This document shows, piece by piece, positions 16,705-24,658 of a stretch of 64,000 bases of DNA. The position numbers were made by a program, and so were the translations under genes. The DNA lies in the NCBI RefSeq assembly GCF_013265555.1, contig NZ_CP041345.1, forward strand, positions 1,472,581 through 1,536,580. The letters are read 5' to 3'. Position 1 is the first letter of the stretch; every line of letters starts with the position of its first letter. The notes beneath the pieces are model-generated. The model ran no database searches. It saw only the letters and a list, made by a program, of their open reading frames with translations, and was not told the DNA's origin. The DNA comes from Tenuifilum thalassicum (GTDB taxonomy: Bacteria > Bacteroidota > Bacteroidia > Bacteroidales > Tenuifilaceae).

Positions 16705-17810
16705 ATTGGTATTGAAAGGTTAACTGTAAATTGAGTATCGTTCTCAATAATATCCATATTATATCGATTGCCATAGATTAAGTCGAGCCGACGACGAGTA
16801 TTCTCAACGCCAATACCAGAGTGCCCGTCATTTTGTTTTTCGTCCGATTTGCTATTCTTGACCGTAAACAAAAGTTTGTTGGCACCTACTATTAAATCAA
16901 TTTGAATAAACGATTTATCCTTATAGCTAATTCCATGCTTAAAGGCATTCTCAATTAACGAAATGAAAAGAAATGGAGGAAGGGTTTTGTTGGGTATTTC
17001 TTTGGGTAGGTTTAGCATGATATTTACCTTATCATTGAATCTAAGACGCATTAGGTCGACATAGCTTTGAATGAATTCAATTTCACGCTTTAGGGTAGTT
17101 TGTTCTGATTCGGTTTCGTAAAGTAGGTAGCGCATCATTTTTGAGAGCTTAATGATGGAATTCTTAGCCTCTTCGGTGTCAATATCAACCAAAGAATGAA
17201 TGTTGTTTAGGGTATTCATAAAGAAGTGTGGGCTAATCTGGTTCCTAAGAGCGACCAGCTGGGTGTCGATATTCTCCTTTTCGAGTTTTACCTTTTCCTG
17301 TTCTACGTCGAACCATCTTAGAGTAGAGCGTAAACCAGTATCAAAACCAACAACCAGGATTGACAGAATCAGAAAGTTAGCAAATGGTGGCATGGGTTGG
17401 GGGATAGGCTGGGGACGTCTATTTTCTAGAAGCCTATCGGGTGGTCTCACTATTGGTCTTGGCAGCTGGTTGTTGGGCATTCTAACTTTTGCGTTATTAG
17501 GTCTGTCTTGCACACTAAAATTCCTATGGAACACATATAAGCTTCCAGAGAGCATTATTATTATTCCTAAAACCGAAAAAATATATTTAAGTGATTGTCC
17601 CTTAAATAGGAAAAGGGGAACCAGTATAAATCGATTTACAAAAAACAAAAGTAGAAGTGGGATAATGGTTTCCATCTGTCTTGACAGACTCCCAATAAGG
17701 TCAATCTCTTTTGATTCTTTGAAAAGTATTGGTGCTAGTATTATTACTAGCCATACAACTAGAATCAGTAGGATCTCGGTTAGTTTTAGTATCTTTTTAT
17801 GCTCTTTCAT
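16701..17810 (-). CDS. LytS/YehU-type sensor histidine kinase
   Basis: 369 aa from the ATG at 17810; in-frame ATG 17828 and a TTG at 17834 are alternatives. Four membrane segments are visible (about 10-30, 48-70, 76-94 and 143-160). A proline-rich loop (about 111-142, PPDRLLENRRPQPIPQPMPP) lies between the last two. The His_kinase domain has QISPHFFMNTLNNI with His195 as phosphorylation site, then an ATPase domain with LIENAFKHGI (N box) and GIGVENTRRRL (G box). It pairs with the LytTR regulator. The short loops offer no classical sensor domain, so the signal may be in the membrane or envelope. Confidence 0.93.
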   Translation of the reverse strand: MKEHKKILKLTEILLILVVWLVIILAPILFKESKEIDLIGSLSRQMETIIPLLLLFFVNRFILVPLFLFKGQSLKYIFSVLGIIIMLSGSLYVFHRNFSVQDRPNNAKVRMPNNQLPRPIVRPPDRLLENRRPQPIPQPMPPFANFLILSILVVGFDTGLRSTLRWFDVEQEKVKLEKENIDTQLVALRNQISPHFFMNTLNNIHSLVDIDTEEAKNSIIKLSKMMRYLLYETESEQTTLKREIEFIQSYVDLMRLRFNDKVNIMLNLPKEIPNKTLPPFLFISLIENAFKHGISYKDKSFIQIDLIVGANKLLFTVKNSKSDEKQNDGHSGIGVENTRRRLDLIYGNRYNMDIIENDTQFTVNLSIPI

Positions 17811-17863
17811 GACGTATGGGAAAAACATTAGCAATTTAGCAAATTAATTTTTAACAAAGAGGG

Positions 17864-18562
17864 CTACACATCTTCAGTATCATCATATCCTAAGCCTAAA
17901 AAGGGGGCATTCCCATTTTTTAGGTTATCGGTTGGAAAGTGAATGGTTAGCCAGGCAACATCCTTTAAGAAATCAATTTTACCAATCTCAACACTATATA
18001 TTTCTAAACCAGTTCTTTGTTTTAAATCGGTAATGAGCTCATCCATTTTATCGGGTCTAACCAACTCAATTTTTTCATACACGATTACACGTTGTGAAAG
18101 CGATTTTATGAATAATCCCTTTTCTAGGATTAGGGTTATGGCAAACAAGCCAAGGTTTGCAAAAAGTAGTTCGGCATAGCTTACTTTAGATGATGAGATG
18201 GCATTTATTAGCGACAAGGCAATTACAAGAAACAGGTAAGACATCTCCTTTATTGGAATTGGATCTGTCCTATAACGGATTATTCCAAAGATAGCAAACA
18301 AACCTAGTGCAAATCCCATTTGTAGCTTCACATTGGCTAGCAGAAAGCAAAGGAAGAATACAACAACACCCAGCAACAAGAACGTAAAAACATAGTCCTT
18401 ACGATGAGTTTTGGGATAATATAGGTGTCTTACAACTACCCATAACAGTATTGAATTCAAGAAGAACCTGATTACCAGGGTAAAAAAATCGTTTTTATCT
18501 ATTAGGTCAATTCCAAAGAGCTCCAGATCCTTTATCTTCATTAAAATTGTTAGAATTTCCAT
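17864..18562 (-). CDS. DUF4956 integral membrane protein
   Basis: 232 aa with about four hydrophobic helices (residues about 27-47, 57-76, 79-95, 105-122 and 128-148). The family pattern MGFALGLFAIFGIIRYRTDPIPIKEM is recognisable in the middle (about residues 82-107). The C-terminal 75 residues are soluble and mixed alpha/beta (VYEKIELVRPDKMDELITDL). DUF4956 genes regularly sit beside VTC-domain and CotH genes, as here, so a joint membrane complex for polyphosphate or protein phosphorylation is plausible, but the function is not established. 25 bases downstream of the VTC gene. Confidence 0.85.
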   Translation of the reverse strand: MEILTILMKIKDLELFGIDLIDKNDFFTLVIRFFLNSILLWVVVRHLYYPKTHRKDYVFTFLLLGVVVFFLCFLLANVKLQMGFALGLFAIFGIIRYRTDPIPIKEMSYLFLVIALSLINAISSSKVSYAELLFANLGLFAITLILEKGLFIKSLSQRVIVYEKIELVRPDKMDELITDLKQRTGLEIYSVEIGKIDFLKDVAWLTIHFPTDNLKNGNAPFLGLGYDDTEDV

Positions 18563-18587
18563 AGCATAAAAGTTTAATTGTTAAAAG

Positions 18588-19382
18588 CTAAGCGCATTGC
18601 CTTTTTAGGTCTGTAAAGTGATTTATCTTCTCCAAATAAAGAAGGGTTTCTTTAAAAGAGTTTTTCTTTAAATTGGGGTAAAGAATAGCGCAACCAATTG
18701 AATACTTGCTAAAAGAATGGGGCCTTATTCCCATTTCTTTTAAAACTTGAGCCAATTTGCTATTCTTCTTTTCCCTGTTTCGTTTTATTTCAATAACACA
18801 AACTTGGTTGAAAGCTATACTTTGAGCAGCGTCGGGAATACTTAGCTGCAGGTTTAGATCAATGGTAACCCTCTCATTAAAATCTTTTCCAACTAGGGTT
18901 ATTCGATTGAACCTGGTAACTAGTGTTTTGTTTAGCTGGCTAATGTCGTAAGGTGTATTGCTTTTTATAAAGTCGAAAGTTGATGGATAACCCAATTCAC
19001 TCTGCTTAACCAAAATTCTTTGCTTATCGGTTTTACCCGATGGCATCTTGAACTTTACTTCGAGAAAAGAGTCGCCACTCGAGCAGTAATGCCTTAATCG
19101 GATTTTGTATCGCTTTGGGCGTTTTCGTTGATGGTCGTGATACATATTCATGTCATAGGTATCGTAATAATCCGATATATACTCAGGCATAGTCTCACCA
19201 TTTACTTCAACCACAAGATATGAGTCGCTAACCCTTCTCAGAATCTCCTCCAGTAGGTCCATTTGAATAACGTATTTGGAATCAATTCTTTGCATTAACC
19301 TTGCCTTTTGTGCCTCCAAAAGATCAATTCTTTGAAAGGTGCTGACAAGTTTTGCTAGTTGTATATTTACATTGTTATCCAT
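18588..19382 (-). CDS. VTC-domain (polyphosphate polymerase-like) protein
   Basis: 264 aa, soluble, no signal peptide. It has the triphosphate-tunnel VTC catalytic domain pattern: RIDSKYVIQ near residue 31-39, the basic cluster KRPKRYKIRLRHY, FLEVKFKMPSGKTDKQRI, LVTRFNRITLV, VCVIEIKRNRE and FSKYSIGCAILYP. These alternating Arg/Lys/Glu strands line the tunnel that binds polyphosphate and ATP in yeast Vtc4. Predicted to make or bind polyphosphate at the inner membrane with DUF4956. Between the CotH gene (100 bases upstream) and the DUF4956 gene. Activity is not provable here. Confidence 0.87.
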   Translation of the reverse strand: MDNNVNIQLAKLVSTFQRIDLLEAQKARLMQRIDSKYVIQMDLLEEILRRVSDSYLVVEVNGETMPEYISDYYDTYDMNMYHDHQRKRPKRYKIRLRHYCSSGDSFLEVKFKMPSGKTDKQRILVKQSELGYPSTFDFIKSNTPYDISQLNKTLVTRFNRITLVGKDFNERVTIDLNLQLSIPDAAQSIAFNQVCVIEIKRNREKKNSKLAQVLKEMGIRPHSFSKYSIGCAILYPNLKKNSFKETLLYLEKINHFTDLKRQCA

Positions 19383-19482
19383 TGCTAAACTCCTTTAACT
19401 ACTTATTGAGCCTATATTTGCGTTAGCACTGCGCTTAGCCCTTTCTATTTGGTTAAAATAGTATATGATAAAACTATATTGG

Positions 19483-20841
19483 TTAAAACTGGGTGACAAC
19501 GCTATAGCGATTCGAAGCATGTGTTTTAAGCTGATCAATGGCGGCGGAGAATTCAGAACTGCTTCTCAGAAATGTGTAGCCTGCTTCTTCTTTTAAAACC
19601 GACTCCCTGATTAAATTTGAATAGTAGTCGTAAGTCGTAGCCATTTTCGATGGCTCAAACACGGTACTAACAAATTCTTTTGCAAATTCTTTATAGGTAG
19701 CGTAGTAGTTGGAATCGGAAGCAATAAAGCTAATGAAAGGCCATTGGTCGTCAACATCACTTAAATCAATACTAATTGCACCACCCTGTTTACCTTCCTG
19801 TAGCGCTTCGTTGTTATCCCATGGTATCCAAACAAACTTTGAGGTTGTAGGATCGTTGTATAGGTAATAGTTATGTGTCATAATCCCATAGGTATCCCAG
19901 TTCTGCATTACGGTATTAGCGGCAAGCCATTTTAAATAGAGCTCCATATTCATTTTGGATTCCATCAAGGAATGCCATTCAGTAGGATTAGAGGTTCTTA
20001 ATGAGTTGTGTAAAGCATTGTAAAGCTCCTTAACGTCGGACCAGTCAGCCGCATCCTCATTGGTCTTTTTGTAAAAATCGGCTGTATTAAAGCTTCCATA
20101 TGCAAATGATGCACCGATACCCTCGGGTTTATAAAGATTTCCACTATTATCGGAGAATTGTGTTTTGATAACCGTATTATCGACCTCCTCAACCATCGTA
20201 TAGAGTCCAAAGTACTGCTCAACTCCATCAATTGTGACGTAAACCTCATAGAATGCTGTATTGGCACTTGGGACACCAAATTCTCTAAACAAATCGCTTG
20301 CTATTTTTTCGCGTAGCTCCGATTGATCTTCAAAATTATTATTTAGGTTTAGCTGTTTGAAACCATAGAACCTCTGGTTTTTAATTGCTGGATAAGTATC
20401 CTCAAACTGGTCAAAATCCAGTTTAAAAGAAAATTTCTTTATACCAGCACGATATGCTGATTGTAGGCTCGAGTTTCCTTTCACTCTAATACCCACCTTA
20501 TACCACTCAATACCATTGAAATACACTTCGCAGGGAACCCATATTGGGGTGTACGATTCATTAAACTGATTACCAGGTCCAGGCCTGAGGTTTGTTCCCA
20601 AATCGCTTAGTATGGCGTTCCAATCCGAGCTGCTTATTTCAATGTCTATTCGTTGTACTGCGTCTTGTGGGAAAACCATTGAATAGTTTGGCTCTATATA
20701 ACTTCCGTGCGTAACTTCAGACCAGTCGGGCGTTTCAATACTAATTTGGTTGTTGTTATCGCTTACATCCCCTTCATATTTCTCGCATGATGTGAAAGAA
20801 ATGGCTGCAATCATAATAGTAATCAAAATCCTGTAGTTCAT
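19483..20841 (-). CDS. CotH-kinase family lipoprotein
   Basis: 452 aa. A lipoprotein signal ends at Cys19 (AAISFTSC). Family motifs are clear: RIDIEISSSDWNAIL, VGIRVKGNSSLQSA, FGFKQLNLNNNFEDQSELR-like core (residues about 165-190), YFGLYTMVEEVDNTVI, NLYKPEG and WIPWDNNEAL, the metal-binding WDxN found in CotH kinases. CotH of Bacillus phosphorylates spore-coat proteins; homologues in Bacteroidota are usually surface or periplasmic and their targets are unknown. It lies 8 bases after the DUF2490 gene and upstream of VTC and DUF4956, the commonly seen trio. Confidence 0.92.
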   Translation of the reverse strand: MNYRILITIMIAAISFTSCEKYEGDVSDNNNQISIETPDWSEVTHGSYIEPNYSMVFPQDAVQRIDIEISSSDWNAILSDLGTNLRPGPGNQFNESYTPIWVPCEVYFNGIEWYKVGIRVKGNSSLQSAYRAGIKKFSFKLDFDQFEDTYPAIKNQRFYGFKQLNLNNNFEDQSELREKIASDLFREFGVPSANTAFYEVYVTIDGVEQYFGLYTMVEEVDNTVIKTQFSDNSGNLYKPEGIGASFAYGSFNTADFYKKTNEDAADWSDVKELYNALHNSLRTSNPTEWHSLMESKMNMELYLKWLAANTVMQNWDTYGIMTHNYYLYNDPTTSKFVWIPWDNNEALQEGKQGGAISIDLSDVDDQWPFISFIASDSNYYATYKEFAKEFVSTVFEPSKMATTYDYYSNLIRESVLKEEAGYTFLRSSSEFSAAIDQLKTHASNRYSVVTQF

Positions 20842-20849
20842 AGCTCTTG

Positions 20850-21503
20850 TTATTTAAAGTTAAGACTGTATTTTAGCTCCAAAATGTGCGTATTATTCAG
20901 ATTCTTAAACCTGTAGTCGTACGAATATTTTAGTTCGATACTATTTCTTTTGTTTAGCGTATACTCGGTACCAAAAGAGTATCGTGCTTTATTAATCAAT
21001 CCATTCTCCATTTTTTGGTAAAGTTCTACCGATAAAAATGGATTCAGCTTACTTCCCTTTATATTATAGCTTGTACCAAATTTGTAACGCATATAGTTGC
21101 TCTTGTCGTCGGTGCTGCTATCGAAATCAGTAAAGTTGCTGAAACGTACTCTGGCTTTTGGCGTAAATCTCGATATTTTATGCATAAACGACATATCGAA
21201 AGCAAAACGGTTCATATAAGAAAACGAAGAGTTTTCATTCTGCTCAGCGTCAAACCTGTAAAAGGCACCTAATTTCATCCAGGGGGCTATTTTGTAGCCT
21301 AAACCTGCTTGTAAGAGGTATGAGCTTGGTTTGAAGCTGTTATCCAAACGCAGCTCTGGTTCTATGCTTATTGCTAAATTATTCAGCACCTTTTTTTCCA
21401 GTTGCATTGAATATCTTGTTTCAAACTGGTTTGTTTGACTATAAGTGGTGCATGGGAGAACTAATAGAAAAGCAAAGACAATTAATTTTATTGTTGAATT
21501 CAT
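20850..21503 (-). CDS. DUF2490 outer-membrane protein
   Basis: 217 aa with a signal peptide (LIVFAFLLVLPCTTYSQ). The rest is alternating beta-strand segments (TRYSMQLEKKVLNNLAISIE, LLQAGLGYKIAPWMKLGAFY, FGTEYTLNKRNSIELKYSY) ending in LNFK, i.e. a small outer-membrane barrel of the DUF2490 family. No enzyme motif is visible; function unknown. It lies 32 bases downstream of the metallophosphoesterase gene and 8 upstream of the CotH gene. Confidence 0.85.
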   Translation of the reverse strand: MNSTIKLIVFAFLLVLPCTTYSQTNQFETRYSMQLEKKVLNNLAISIEPELRLDNSFKPSSYLLQAGLGYKIAPWMKLGAFYRFDAEQNENSSFSYMNRFAFDMSFMHKISRFTPKARVRFSNFTDFDSSTDDKSNYMRYKFGTSYNIKGSKLNPFLSVELYQKMENGLINKARYSFGTEYTLNKRNSIELKYSYDYRFKNLNNTHILELKYSLNFK

Positions 21504-21535
21504 AGTAAGCTAGTTAATTATAAACCTAAAACTGA

Positions 21536-22750
21536 TTATACCTTAATAAACTTTCCAAAAGATGTTTGGCTTTTAATAATATAAAACCCTGTTGGAAGAG
21601 ACGAGATGTTGATGGTTTTACTATCATTGGCAGATCCTGTCCAAAGTGGTACGCCTGAAGCATTGAATATTGTTAACTCCCCTTTGAAATCATTACTACG
21701 GATAAAGTCGGATGCAGGATTAGGCCAAATATTAAAATTGTCAATTAACTGTGCTTCATCCCCTGTTGAAATTGTTGATGTGTAGCTAATGATGTTGTTA
21801 GTTGCAATATACTCTACTTCACCGGTTGATGGATTTATTGTGCGCTCCTTCCATGTTATTGTCACACTTCTATCATCGGGCCCATCGCCACTGATTTCTA
21901 CTAAAGCATACCCATATGCCATTTCATGACACTGTTGCGATAGGTTGAAATATGAATTTCGGCCATTGTAATTATACTTAGACATCAACCAGCCACCGCC
22001 TGTGCCAACAAGGTATTGGTACAAGTCGTTATTAGGATTTCCATCGCCATCGTCAACTAGTGCAACATCCAGAAAGTGATCGTGACCACAGAAGTATACT
22101 TTAACTCCAGCATTGGCTAAATTTTGCCAAAAGGCATTTCGTAGCTCAACAGAATCATCTAAGCAGTCGGAATGGAAAACCTTAAATGCAGCCTCATGGC
22201 CAAAAACGAATATATGTGGTTGGGTGTTTATTTCAAGCTGTTCATCTAACCAGTTTTGGTTAACGGTATGAATATTGGCATAAACATCTAAACCTATAAA
22301 CAGAGCATTTTTGTGGGTAAAGGAGTATGTTAAATTCGTTTCTCCCTCAGGGCCATTTTGGGGTAAACCATAGCTACCTGTAAATATACTGTTCCATGCT
22401 CTGAGGTTGTTACGGGCATCATCCTCGTGATTGCCTCGTAAGGGAAATACTCCGATACCTGCAGAATATAGTGGTTCAAAAATTTTTTGCCAATTTAATA
22501 GTTCAGCTCGTAACTCCGATTCAGAACAGGCAAGTCCTCCCTCAACAATATCGCCAGGCAGTAACACCAGGTCAATACTATCGGCAATCATGAATGGAAT
22601 CATTTCGACAATGATATCGCTTGAACCTACATGGGTATCGCCTACAACTGCAAAACGCCAAGGGGTTTGACCGTTTGAAGTAATGCATAGCAAAGTAAAG
22701 ACTAAAATTGAAAGTATATTGTTTGGGGTATATTTTTGAAGTTTACGCAT
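21536..22750 (-). CDS. secreted metallophosphoesterase with T9SS sorting domain
   Basis: 404 aa. A signal peptide (ILVFTLLCITSNGQ) is followed by a calcineurin-like phosphoesterase domain with the metal ligands in order: VVGDTHVGS (about 35-43), LLPGDIVEGG, RGNHEDD, FVFGHEAAF and FCGHDHFLD. The C-terminal ~75 residues are a type A Por-secretion domain (NIWPNPASDFIRSNDF, GFYIIKSQTSFGKFIKV). Predicted cell-surface or secreted phosphatase/phosphodiesterase. In this operon it could act on phosphorylated surface material made by the CotH/VTC proteins (inference). 111 bases downstream of a DUF1566 gene with a hairpin in the gap. Confidence 0.92.
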   Translation of the reverse strand: MRKLQKYTPNNILSILVFTLLCITSNGQTPWRFAVVGDTHVGSSDIIVEMIPFMIADSIDLVLLPGDIVEGGLACSESELRAELLNWQKIFEPLYSAGIGVFPLRGNHEDDARNNLRAWNSIFTGSYGLPQNGPEGETNLTYSFTHKNALFIGLDVYANIHTVNQNWLDEQLEINTQPHIFVFGHEAAFKVFHSDCLDDSVELRNAFWQNLANAGVKVYFCGHDHFLDVALVDDGDGNPNNDLYQYLVGTGGGWLMSKYNYNGRNSYFNLSQQCHEMAYGYALVEISGDGPDDRSVTITWKERTINPSTGEVEYIATNNIISYTSTISTGDEAQLIDNFNIWPNPASDFIRSNDFKGELTIFNASGVPLWTGSANDSKTINISSLPTGFYIIKSQTSFGKFIKV

Positions 22751-22768
22751 GTTCTTGTATTTTTAATT

Positions 22769-22799
22769 GACCTTACAAGGAGTTTTTCCCTGTAAGGTC
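22769..22799. other. hairpin without clear T-tract on the coding strand
   Basis: GACCTTACAAGG (22769-22780) pairs with CCTGTAAGGTC (22789-22799) with a one-base bulge. On the minus strand, the direction of the flanking genes, it is followed by AATTAAAAATAC. It therefore looks more like an mRNA processing or stability element than a terminator. A T-run follows on the plus strand. Confidence 0.5.
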
Positions 22800-22861
22800 G
22801 AATTTTTATAAAATCTAAACCAAGATGAAAAACTTGCTATAAAAGGTTTATACAGTTTTGC

Positions 22862-24151
22862 TTATTTTGCATCTCTTACCAATCGAACATAGTTAAAAAT
22901 ACGTTCACCACCTTCACCGGCAGGGCCTTCTTGAACTTTGGTATCGAAACGGATTGCACCTGCACCGTGAATGTCGTCTCCATTCGGATCAATAGCACGG
23001 CCAAAGGCAACATACCAAGCATAGTACATAGGTTCACCGGCATGCATTTTGGCCGAAGTACTTGACCAGTAGTAGGGGTAATCTACTTCGCCAGCCTCAT
23101 TGATAATTTGAGTGCAAGAAAAAAGAGGGTTAATTGAAGGTCCTATTTTATCCTCGTCGGTAGCAGAAGGCGACCGGGTATAATCGACTATGCTGTGAAG
23201 TTCTTTCACATTTGGTAATCGCCAATCGCTATAACCTGCATAGGTTGATGTATCGGCAAGTTTCAGGGCAGATGGCCAATCTAGCGGTCCGAAATCTACT
23301 TTTGTCCACATTAAACCTGTAGCCATATCAGTTATAGTACCATCGTCGTTGTTCACAAATTGGTTTTCCCCATAAACCTTGCCACGAACACAACGGACGT
23401 ACTTACCAAACGGTGAACCAGGACCAGGAGGAGGAGGGGGGGTGCTATCGTTCATTTGGCTTTGTCCGGTTTGCATCATTGGCATTGGTTGCTGTAATGC
23501 CATGGCACCGTTTGGCTGTGGGGTTTGGCTACCAGCAGGATAGGCCTTAATATGCCCTGTGGCAAAATTGACACCAAAAGCTGCATTATTGCCCCCCTCA
23601 ACAGTTGTTCCTACGTATTTAGTACTTGTCCAGTACTGCTCATCCTTGTTTATGCTATCACCTGTTAGCTCGTAAACCAGCTTAAAGTATGTGTTATCGA
23701 TATATGGCCAGCCTTGACTACCGTTCCAGATGGAAAAAAGCTCTTTTGCAGTAGGTAACCGCCAATCGTCGTATCCCGCGAGGGTTAAGCTATCGCAATA
23801 AGCATTTGCCTCTTCCCAGGTTAAATCCTTAGTAGTTGGGATTTGTTGCCACATTAAACCAGTATTCACGTCGGTTACTGTGCCATCACCATTATCGATA
23901 AATGCAAATGAGTTTCCTTTCCGATAGTTCCCATCCTGGCCGTAAAGATAATCGCCTGGATTGGGTGAGGGAATCTCCTCACCATTGGTGTTATAGCAGG
24001 ATACCTGACCGGTTTCAACAATCCCGTATTTTGTATTGATTTCTATTTGTTCATCCTGGTCATCACTGCTCCCCGATGGATTACAAGCTGTAATCAGAAT
24101 AGCAGCTAATCCATATATGGGGTATAGTATTTTATTTGCTCTTTTAGTCAT
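22862..24151 (-). CDS. DUF1566 (Lcl C-terminal-like) lipoprotein, two repeats
   Basis: 429 aa. A lipoprotein signal ends at Cys23 (AAILITACNPS). Two DUF1566 modules each carry DNGDGTVTD/NDDGTITDMATGLMW, a DDWRLPTAKEL/SDWRLPNVKEL motif and a YYWSSTS-type strand. DUF1566 is a C-type-lectin-like fold found on surface proteins, with ligand unknown. A Gln/Met/Pro-rich linker (residues about 205-245, with PPPPPGPGS) lies between the modules. It is a paralogue of the gene at 24659-25951, from which it is separated by a Spy/CpxP-like gene. Confidence 0.85.
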   Translation of the reverse strand: MTKRANKILYPIYGLAAILITACNPSGSSDDQDEQIEINTKYGIVETGQVSCYNTNGEEIPSPNPGDYLYGQDGNYRKGNSFAFIDNGDGTVTDVNTGLMWQQIPTTKDLTWEEANAYCDSLTLAGYDDWRLPTAKELFSIWNGSQGWPYIDNTYFKLVYELTGDSINKDEQYWTSTKYVGTTVEGGNNAAFGVNFATGHIKAYPAGSQTPQPNGAMALQQPMPMMQTGQSQMNDSTPPPPPGPGSPFGKYVRCVRGKVYGENQFVNNDDGTITDMATGLMWTKVDFGPLDWPSALKLADTSTYAGYSDWRLPNVKELHSIVDYTRSPSATDEDKIGPSINPLFSCTQIINEAGEVDYPYYWSSTSAKMHAGEPMYYAWYVAFGRAIDPNGDDIHGAGAIRFDTKVQEGPAGEGGERIFNYVRLVRDAK

Positions 24152-24189
24152 GGTTGTAGCTCATTTATATGAATAATTAATTGGTTAAA

Positions 24190-24612
24190 CTATCTTATAG
24201 GTCTACCAGGCCTTTGATGTTCTTCTCGCTTTGGCCTGTTTTCCTGTATCAGCTTGTCAAACTCAACTTTTTGCTCATCGGTTAGAATGCTCTTCAACTT
24301 TTTATCTAGCTCCTGTCTTAATGATTCCATCTCCTTCCTATTATGCTCCCTAGTACCATTAATTTCTTCCTGCTTGGCTTTAACCTGCTTAAAATGTTCG
24401 AGATGAAACTCAACGAACTTTTGTTTCTGTTCATCGGTTAGATTTAGCTTTTTAGCCATTCTATTGACCATTTTTACCACTTGTGTTGAATCTGGTATCC
24501 TTTGTTGTGGCATTGGGCGTTGGTGGTCTTGTGCTTTTACTGCATTTCCTAATAGCATCACAGCCACAAGCACAACCATTTTAATAGCATTTAATCCAAT
24601 TTTTGTTTTCAT
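24190..24612 (-). CDS. Spy/CpxP-like periplasmic protein
   Basis: 140 aa from the ATG at 24612, which gives a clean signal peptide (IKMVVLVAVMLLGNAVKAQ); the ATG at 24636 adds eight residues. Mature protein is all-helical and highly charged. It carries two LTxxQ-like motifs, LNLTDEQKQKFVEF and SILTDEQKVEFDKL, as in Spy/CpxP and similar periplasmic chaperone or metal-stress proteins. It sits between two DUF1566 lipoprotein genes and likely helps fold or monitors envelope proteins (inference). Ends in a basic RPGRPIR tail. Confidence 0.8.
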   Translation of the reverse strand: MKTKIGLNAIKMVVLVAVMLLGNAVKAQDHQRPMPQQRIPDSTQVVKMVNRMAKKLNLTDEQKQKFVEFHLEHFKQVKAKQEEINGTREHNRKEMESLRQELDKKLKSILTDEQKVEFDKLIQENRPKREEHQRPGRPIR

Positions 24613-24658
24613 ATCATTACGATTTATGTTAAACATCTTATGTTGATTAGTTGATTAT

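Noticed and set aside
17200-17847. 215-aa plus-strand ORF opposite the histidine kinase
   Set aside because: Antisense shadow; the minus strand carries full kinase motifs.
22769-22799. Hairpin considered as terminator before the phosphoesterase gene
   Set aside because: The minus-strand transcript has no T-run after the stem, so it was listed as a generic hairpin only.
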